Below are positions 5,807 through 10,693 of a stretch of 10,693 bases of DNA, piece by piece. The DNA is from CAWUKV01 sp963923025. GTDB lineage: Bacteria; Cyanobacteriota; Cyanobacteriia; Phormidesmidales; Phormidesmidaceae. Below the pieces are notes generated by a model. That model saw only the letters and a program-made list of their open reading frames with translations. It searched no databases and was not told the origin of the DNA. The translations under genes were made by a program, and so were the position numbers. Each line of letters opens with the position of its first letter. Position 1 is the stretch's first letter. The DNA lies in contig CAWUKV010000190.1 in the NCBI GenBank assembly GCA_963923025.1, positions 1-10,693 on the forward strand. The letters are read 5' to 3'.

Positions 5807-7174
5807 CTACAGCGCAAAGATTTCCTCTCCGATTGAGGGATGAATCCCCACGGTCTCGTCTAACTCAGTTTTGGTCAGGCCCTTCTTGAGTGCGGGTACC
5901 AATGACTGAACAATATCTGCGGCCCGAGGTGCAAGCAGGTGGACGCCAAGAATTTTTTGAGAATCGCGATCGCACACCAGTTTGATGACAGACTTAACCG
6001 ATTCATCGGTGATGGAATACTTCAGCGGGCTAAAGGTGTCGCAGTGAACTTCAACGGGGCCATCATACTCATCCTTAGCGGCCTGTTCTGTCAGCCCCAC
6101 CATAGCAACTTCAGGATGCATGAAAACCGCTGACGGTACCCAGCGATAGCTGACGTCTACAGGCTCGCCAAACATGGTCTGAACGGCAGCTTCTGCTTCG
6201 ACTTGGGCCACGGGCGTCAGCAGTATTTTGTCAGTGCAGTCACCCACAGCAAAAATGTTGGGCTCGTCAGTGCGTCCGCTGTCGTCGGTTACTAACTTGT
6301 TTTTTTGAGTTTTAACCCTAACACGGTCAATGTCTAACGTATCGATGTTGGCCTGACGGCCTAGTGCACACAGAACCTGATTGGCCTTGTAGCTTTCGTT
6401 GTTGTCCAACTGAGTAATGAAAGTGTTGTTGCCTTTCTCGATGGACTCTAGCCGAGCGTTGTCGACAACTTTAACCCCATCATCAACCAAAATCTGCTTA
6501 ACCCGCTTTTGGAGATCCGTATCAAAGTTGTCCAACACGTGTGGTTTAGAGTCGACCAGAGTAACCTGGCAACCAAAGCTGCGCAAAACCTGGGCAAATT
6601 CGACGCCGATGTAGCCGCCGCCAACAATCACGATAGACTCGGGCAATTCCTTAAGCTGAAAAATGTCGCGGGAGGTCAGTGCCTGGTCAATACCCGGAAT
6701 GTCGGGCATCATTGGGCGGGAACCGACTGCGATAAGCACATAGTTGCTAGTCACGTTGTTGCTATCAGCTGACCCGTCAACGGTCAGCGTATGGGCGTCC
6801 ACAAACTTTGCCTGACCTCGAATAATATCGATTCCGTCAAGGTTTTCAGCCTGGGTCTTGCGTAGAGACTGAATGTGTTTGTCCATTGCATCCTTAAATG
6901 CTGACCAGTCGAAGAGGCCTTCAGGGTTAACCCAACCGTAATCTTCTGCCATACTTTGCTGCTTGGCGAAGTCTGCTGCATAGACCATGAGCTTGGTTGG
7001 GATACAGCCTCGATTAACGCAGGTCCCTCCGATGTCGGCCTTCTCTACAATGGCAACTCGCTTACCGAGTTTAGCAGCCTGCTTAGCCGCCCTCAAACCG
7101 CCAGAGCCTGCACCAATTACAACAAGGTCGTAGTCAAAATTAGCCGCTTCAGTGGGCCTTTTATTCGCAGGCAT
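5807..7174 (-). CDS. FAD-dependent pyridine nucleotide-disulfide oxidoreductase (glutathione reductase/dihydrolipoamide dehydrogenase family)
   Basis: These cytoplasmic flavoenzymes pass electrons between NAD(P)H and a disulfide. The 455-residue protein has all the landmarks: FAD motif GAGSGG (21-26) with Glu44; redox-active Cys52 and Cys57 in GGTCVNRGCIPTK; the nucleotide-binding GGGYIG (185-190); the second FAD motif FAVGD (308-312); and the C-terminal dimerisation domain with the catalytic pair His445 and Glu450 (HPSIGEE). Substrate is uncertain. GGTCVNRGC resembles cyanobacterial glutathione reductase, but the residue ending the second beta strand of the nucleotide domain is Asp208 (VTLVDSKP) where NADPH-specific glutathione reductases have Arg, which hints at NAD(H). 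There is no N-terminal lipoyl or heavy-metal domain and no C-terminal MerA cysteine pair. A DUF421 gene follows 34 bp downstream. The gene is divergent from the AI-2E permease. A HIP1 octamer lies at 5966. Confidence 0.92.
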   Translation of the reverse strand: MPANKRPTEAANFDYDLVVIGAGSGGLRAAKQAAKLGKRVAIVEKADIGGTCVNRGCIPTKLMVYAADFAKQQSMAEDYGWVNPEGLFDWSAFKDAMDKHIQSLRKTQAENLDGIDIIRGQAKFVDAHTLTVDGSADSNNVTSNYVLIAVGSRPMMPDIPGIDQALTSRDIFQLKELPESIVIVGGGYIGVEFAQVLRSFGCQVTLVDSKPHVLDNFDTDLQKRVKQILVDDGVKVVDNARLESIEKGNNTFITQLDNNESYKANQVLCALGRQANIDTLDIDRVRVKTQKNKLVTDDSGRTDEPNIFAVGDCTDKILLTPVAQVEAEAAVQTMFGEPVDVSYRWVPSAVFMHPEVAMVGLTEQAAKDEYDGPVEVHCDTFSPLKYSITDESVKSVIKLVCDRDSQKILGVHLLAPRAADIVQSLVPALKKGLTKTELDETVGIHPSIGEEIFAL

Positions 7175-7381
7175 AGCTTTGGATTATTTCTATATTTGCC
7201 TCCAAAGGTAAGTGGCTTCTTTTCAACAAGCCTCCACCCGCGGACACAGATTGTCCTTCTTCTGCGACGTTTACAGGGTTCTCTGGGTAGTGCGAGTCAG
7301 AATGCCTACCCTACGTGCGATGTAAAAATCATAAGAGAATCTGTACCGTCAGATTTGAGTAAGCAATTAGGACAAAATACG

Positions 7382-8443
7382 GTGAAGTTTGGCAAGTTGG
7401 TTGGGTTGATTGCGTTACTGATCACACTATATTTACTGTGGCGTATTCGGGCTGTGGTGCTGCTGACCTTTTCTGCGATCGCGCTGGCAACGGTGCTTAA
7501 TCGCTTTGTCCGTCAGCTGATGCGTTGGAAACTGCCGAGAGGGCTAGCTATTCTAATAACACTAGGGGCGGTCTTCGGGGCGTTTGCACTCATTCTGGCT
7601 GTCGCGGTACCACCCTTCCTAGAGCAGCTTAACCAGTGGCTCAATCAGGTTCCTATCGAAATTGCCCGACTAAGCACCTGGTTAGATGAGGTTGATAACC
7701 AACTACCCTTCGAGATTTCTGAACAGGTTGAACAGCTTGATACGTTCATTCGTGATATTCCACGGGTGATTCGTGGCGTTTTCAACAACGTTTTTCTTCT
7801 ATTCCGTGCGTCCACAGGCATACTGATCAATATTCTGTTAGTTCTTGCCGTCACCATTATGCTGTTGGCAAATCCTAAAGCCTATCGGCGGGCTTTTACC
7901 TTGGTCTTTCCCCAGTTTTATCGCTACCGTGTTCAGGACATTCTAGACCGTTGCGAACAAGCACTGGTGGGCTGGGGCGTCGGTATTTTGTTTAATATGC
8001 TGGTGATTACGGTTCTAAGCTTCTTAGGACTGATCATTATTGATGTTCCTCTCCCCATCGGTAATGCCTTCATTGCCGGTGTCTTGACGTTTATTCCTAA
8101 CGTAGGGCCGGTGCTGAGTGTGGTACCGCCTGCCATACTGGGCGTGTTAGAAGCGCCTTGGAAAGGTGCGGCTGTCATTGTGCTGTATATCGTTATTCAG
8201 CAGGTTGAAAGCAATCTACTGACGCCGCTGGTGATGAAGCATCAGGTCTCCTTGCTGCCTGCGATTACCCTGGTGTCTCAGCTGATTTGCGGTGTCCTAT
8301 TTGGTTTCTTAGGGCTTTTCCTTGCCCTACCGCTAGTGGTAACGGGTCAAGTTTGGATGCAGGAGCTGCTCATCAAAGACGTCATGAACAAATGGCGTGA
8401 ATCCAATCGGCCCGATGATGCACGACTCCCTCAACGAGCGTAG
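7382..8443 (+). CDS. AI-2E family transporter (PF01594, YdiK/PerM-like permease)
   Basis: This is a 353-residue inner-membrane protein with about eight hydrophobic segments: two at 5-45, one near 55-78, and the rest after residue 145. A soluble amphipathic loop of about 65 residues (79-145) is typical of the family. Conserved motifs include FIPNVGP (237-243) and ESNLLTPLVM (276-285). Members exchange or export varied small solutes; AI-2 export was shown for one E. coli member (TqsA), others are sodium/proton antiporters, and the substrate here is unknown. The frame is open back to 6956, but that part is antisense to the oxidoreductase. GTG 7382 is chosen because AGGA lies 9 nt upstream and the resulting start (MKFGKLVGLIALLITLYLLW) matches the family; TTG 7355 is the alternative. 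No convincing promoter was found in the 207-bp divergent gap. A HIP1 octamer lies at 7475. Confidence 0.9.
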   Translation: MKFGKLVGLIALLITLYLLWRIRAVVLLTFSAIALATVLNRFVRQLMRWKLPRGLAILITLGAVFGAFALILAVAVPPFLEQLNQWLNQVPIEIARLSTWLDEVDNQLPFEISEQVEQLDTFIRDIPRVIRGVFNNVFLLFRASTGILINILLVLAVTIMLLANPKAYRRAFTLVFPQFYRYRVQDILDRCEQALVGWGVGILFNMLVITVLSFLGLIIIDVPLPIGNAFIAGVLTFIPNVGPVLSVVPPAILGVLEAPWKGAAVIVLYIVIQQVESNLLTPLVMKHQVSLLPAITLVSQLICGVLFGFLGLFLALPLVVTGQVWMQELLIKDVMNKWRESNRPDDARLPQRA

Positions 8444-8490
8444 CGCTCAAACGCCACAACCAGCCATAGGCACACAAACACAGGCACACA

Positions 8491-8520
8491 AAAAGGGAGT
8501 CAGATATCTGACTCCCTTTT
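8491..8520. terminator. 30-bp perfect palindrome, bidirectional terminator
   Basis: AAAAGGGAGTCAGAT (8491-8505) is followed directly by its exact reverse complement (8506-8520). As RNA it folds into a long stem with a minimal loop. The A-rich left flank and T-rich right end give a 4-T tail on the plus strand and 5-T on the minus strand. It sits between the AI-2E permease stop (8443) and the SLH gene stop (8549), which converge. Confidence 0.9.
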
Positions 8521-8548
8521 GGGTACGAGTTCAAGGGGCAAACCTTCG

Positions 8549-9457
8549 CTACGGTTCTACAATGTATGCCTTTGTCTCCGCTTCCTCTACGGGCTCTATC
8601 TCGTTTTGGTAAACCAACGCTCTGTGAACTAACGCAGCTGTACCGCCCCGGCTGATAGGTGCATTCGGATTTAACAGTGATAGCTCAGGATAGTTCACAA
8701 TCAGTCCTGCTTGGGTTGCGATCGCAACCTCGTCCCGTGCGTAGTCAGGAATCTGGTCTGCGTCAGCGTAGTACTGGCTCAGGTCGAGGCTGGTCTCGGC
8801 AGCTGCTTCGGGGTTAGTTCCGTTCGCTTGAGCCGCGGGCGGGTTAGGCGCAGCAGCCCGAGCGGGTGGTGCAAACAGCTGCATCATGGCAGTAGAGGCC
8901 ATGGGGAACATGAACCGATTAGGCGGCTGACGACGCTTTTGCCGAACTGGCTGTACAGGCTCAGCAGCGACAGGAACCGCAGCCGTTTTTGTTTTAGTAC
9001 TCAGACCTAACCCCTCAACCAGGGCAACAATTGCATCAGCGCGGGATATCTCAGTCTGAGGCTCAAACTCGTTCGGGTCTGGCGTGCCAAGAAAGCCCGT
9101 TTCGTAGGCTTCTTCGATAGCATCGTCAGCCCAGTACCCCTCGGGCACATCAGAGAATGCGCTGCCGTTGGGCAAAGTACGTATAGCGTCGGCGTCAAAC
9201 GCCTGACGAATCACAGCCGCGTACTCATCCCGGTCAATGGCCTGGTCAGGGCGAAAGGTCCCGTCAGGATAGCCGGTCAAGATATTGGCTTCGGTCAGTT
9301 CTGCAATAAACGGCTGCGCCCAGTAGTCTTCTGATACGTCTGGATACAGGGTCTGGGCATGGGCAGCTAGGAGAAAGCCACCGGGTACTGTTGCCAGTAA
9401 GGCCACGCTGCCGATCACGGCAGCTGCCTGTCGGGTTGTCCAATCTGCTTCAAACAT
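8549..9457 (-). CDS. SLH-domain envelope protein without a porin barrel
   Basis: The 302-residue protein begins with a signal peptide (hydrophobic 11-32, cleavage after AAHA at 34). SLH domain 1 is at about 38-86 (YPDVSEDYWAQPFI, then TGYPDGTFRP). SLH domain 2 is at about 101-151 (FSDVPEGYWADDAI). A 75-residue Pro/Ala-rich linker follows, with a basic patch (RQKRR) and a hydrophobic segment (FMFPMASTAMMQLF). A weaker SLH-like module at about 228-282 ends in PISRGGTAALVHRAL. SLH domains bind peptidoglycan-linked cell-wall polymers; in cyanobacteria they usually precede an OprB-type outer-membrane barrel, which is missing here, so this is likely a soluble periplasmic or wall-associated protein. 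The acidic tail (EIEPVEEAETK) is unexplained. The gene starts 32 bp after the PRC/DUF2382 stop on the same strand, suggesting co-transcription; its ribosome binding site (GAGAG) is weak. A HIP1 octamer lies at 8718. Confidence 0.88.
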   Translation of the reverse strand: MFEADWTTRQAAAVIGSVALLATVPGGFLLAAHAQTLYPDVSEDYWAQPFIAELTEANILTGYPDGTFRPDQAIDRDEYAAVIRQAFDADAIRTLPNGSAFSDVPEGYWADDAIEEAYETGFLGTPDPNEFEPQTEISRADAIVALVEGLGLSTKTKTAAVPVAAEPVQPVRQKRRQPPNRFMFPMASTAMMQLFAPPARAAAPNPPAAQANGTNPEAAAETSLDLSQYYADADQIPDYARDEVAIATQAGLIVNYPELSLLNPNAPISRGGTAALVHRALVYQNEIEPVEEAETKAYIVEP

Positions 9458-9489
9458 GGGAAAGCTCTCTTACATCAAATGGAATGTGA

Positions 9490-10422
9490 TTAGGTGCGCT
9501 CGACAATATCAGGATTGCCGTCCTTGTTTACGTCTAGGACCTCGCGACGAAGCGTTTCATGGGCGGTAACAACGTCTTCCTCAACTTCCTTACGAATCGT
9601 CACTTCTTGGTGCACAACAGGCTCTTTACGGATGTCTGCGCGCTCTTCGTAGACGTCTATGTGCGCAACTTCTCCGTCTTGAAAATCGGGCGCGTTGACT
9701 CGGGTTGCGCCTGCTACCGACTCAATTTCAATTACGATCTTTTCTTTCTCGACTGGGACAGCTGCTTCGCCCTGCTCTGTCTCGATTCGCTTGGTAATGG
9801 TAACGTCGCCGGTCTTGATTCGTTTTTTACCGGTGACTAGGCGCTCTTCGTACAGCCGCAGCCGCTGGCTATCGCCCATATTGTACAGTTCGGGTTCCGT
9901 GTTGTAGTCGTAGGTCATAGCAGGCGGGGGGGTAGCCACCGATTTGGCCTGAGGCTCAGGTGTCGGCATAGGAGCCGTCGTCGACACGTAGCCTTTGATA
10001 CCCGCCTGCTCTACGGGGACGCTCATCTCTACCGGAACGCTCGCTTCGGCACTAGACATGCGATACACAGAGCGGACTGCCTCTTCGTAGTCGTAGTCGA
10101 CGGTCATGTCATCACTGTACTCGGGCAGTCGGTCAACGTGGTTTTTGGTAACGTCAACGGCATAGATGCGATCTCGATCCGGATCGTCTGCGCATCGGCC
10201 AATCGGCAGCAAGACTTTCTTCCCAAATACCCAAAAGCCGGTGTCAATGACTAAATAGCGGAGTTTGCCCGCTTCATTAACTAGTACCGTGTGAACACTA
10301 CCGATCTTGTCATCAGAGCCGTCTGTATCGTAGGCATAAACGGCAGTGCCCTTAATATCGCCCCCATCAAAGAATCTGTCTTTGTAGTTGGGGTACCAGT
10401 CCTCTATCTTGAATAGGGCCAT
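9490..10422 (-). CDS. PRC-barrel and DUF2382 (YsnF/AvaK-type) stress-associated protein
   Basis: The 310-residue protein has an N-terminal PRC-barrel (about 17-100; DIKGTAVYAYD, IGSVHTVLVNEAGKLRYLVI) and a C-terminal DUF2382 domain (about 188-296; LYEERLVTGKKRIKTGDVTI, VPVEKEKIVIEIE, DVYEERADIRKEPVV). A Pro-rich linker with a repeated SVPVE (128-132 and 134-138) joins them. DUF2382 occurs in B. subtilis YsnF, a general stress protein, and in akinete protein AvaK of cyanobacteria. No signal peptide is visible, so it is presumably cytoplasmic. The extreme C-terminus reads DVNKDGNPDIVE (297-308), which fits a 12-residue EF-hand loop and suggests calcium binding. The start is well supported (GAGGA about 10 nt upstream). 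It is the first gene of a probable two-gene unit with the SLH protein. The biochemical role of the family is unknown. Confidence 0.92.
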   Translation of the reverse strand: MALFKIEDWYPNYKDRFFDGGDIKGTAVYAYDTDGSDDKIGSVHTVLVNEAGKLRYLVIDTGFWVFGKKVLLPIGRCADDPDRDRIYAVDVTKNHVDRLPEYSDDMTVDYDYEEAVRSVYRMSSAEASVPVEMSVPVEQAGIKGYVSTTAPMPTPEPQAKSVATPPPAMTYDYNTEPELYNMGDSQRLRLYEERLVTGKKRIKTGDVTITKRIETEQGEAAVPVEKEKIVIEIESVAGATRVNAPDFQDGEVAHIDVYEERADIRKEPVVHQEVTIRKEVEEDVVTAHETLRREVLDVNKDGNPDIVERT

Positions 10423-10693
10423 AGCAGCTTTTCCTCATAACATATCACTTCTATTCTGGTAAGCTCGCCGCAAATTTCCGTCGTTCAATAGAGGGATAAA
10501 GCATCTTTATCTTTAGTCAACCTCAAAAGAACGAGCCGTCTTCTCTTCTCTCAGAATATAAAGACTTCATTCAAAAGATAGAGCCCTCGTTTGTACCCGC
10601 CTCATACAGTGATCCATAACCGCCTCCGTGCTGCTATGTAGGGTTTGCTGAAAAAAGCAAAGAAGCTTGTAGAGCCTAGGTTCTGGCAGATTT
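10423..10693. other. Upstream region of the PRC/DUF2382 gene, no gene seen
   Basis: I see no convincing coding sequence in this 271-bp edge segment. For the minus-strand gene, TTGACT (10520-10515) followed 16 bp later by TATCCC (10498-10493) is a weak promoter candidate that would give a leader of about 65 nt. A 6-bp hairpin (TTTGCT at 10644-10649 with AGCAAA at 10656-10661) lies further upstream with no clear role. Confidence 0.25.

Noticed and set aside
6956..7381. Open frame extending the AI-2E permease upstream by 142 residues
   Set aside because: It overlaps the oxidoreductase gene antisense, and the family N-terminus and ribosome binding site point to GTG 7382.
10592..10607. GTA...TAC pair near the right edge, NtcA-like
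   Set aside because: The spacer is 9 bases, not the required 8.
10644..10661. 6-bp hairpin as a terminator of an upstream gene
   Set aside because: No T-tract after the stem on either strand and no supported gene ending nearby.

Overview
The window is most likely cyanobacterial. It contains six copies of the octamer GCGATCGC (HIP1, at 1362, 2157, 4137, 5966, 7475 and 8718), where about one per 65 kb would be expected by chance in unbiased sequence. It also encodes a group 2 (SigC-like) sigma factor, an SLH-domain envelope protein and a PRC-barrel/DUF2382 protein, all typical of cyanobacterial genomes. I cannot name genus or species; a filamentous Leptolyngbya-type lineage is only a guess. 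There are no RNA genes, mobile elements, CRISPR arrays or phage modules.

Layout, left to right. A small, very acidic predicted lipoprotein (+) ends before an intrinsic terminator at 481-529. A ten-helix EamA/DMT permease (+) follows and converges on a SigC-like sigma factor (-). Upstream of the sigma gene on the same strand lie an MscS-family mechanosensitive channel with an added periplasmic domain and a small four-helix membrane protein of the PF04020 (Phage_holin_4_2) type; a strong hairpin and a T-tailed terminator separate these two. Facing away from them is a tiny Pmp3/YqaE-type proteolipid gene (+). It converges, through a bidirectional terminator at 5167-5209, on a two-gene unit (-): an FAD disulfide oxidoreductase of the glutathione reductase/dihydrolipoamide dehydrogenase family followed by a DUF421 (YetF-like) membrane protein. 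An AI-2E family permease (+) is divergent from the oxidoreductase. It ends at a 30-bp perfect palindrome (8491-8520) that probably also terminates the opposing pair: a PRC-barrel/DUF2382 protein and an SLH-domain protein.

Four start sites were moved downstream of the longest open frame (lipoprotein, sigma factor, PF04020 protein and AI-2E permease), using Shine-Dalgarno-like sequences, position of the first domain, and family N-termini.

By family, many of these genes concern the cell envelope and stress: MscS (membrane tension), Pmp3 (small membrane proteolipid linked to salt stress), DUF2382/PRC (stress-associated), SLH (peptidoglycan-to-outer-membrane anchoring), a thiol-disulfide oxidoreductase, and an alternative sigma factor. 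This suggests an envelope/osmotic-stress neighbourhood. That is inference from gene families; several terminators divide the region into separate transcription units, and nothing in the sequence proves a common regulon. I do not see a clear new multi-gene system. The more unusual items are the acidic repeat lipoprotein, the EF-hand-like tail of the PRC/DUF2382 protein, and possible structured leaders before the sigma and Pmp3 genes.
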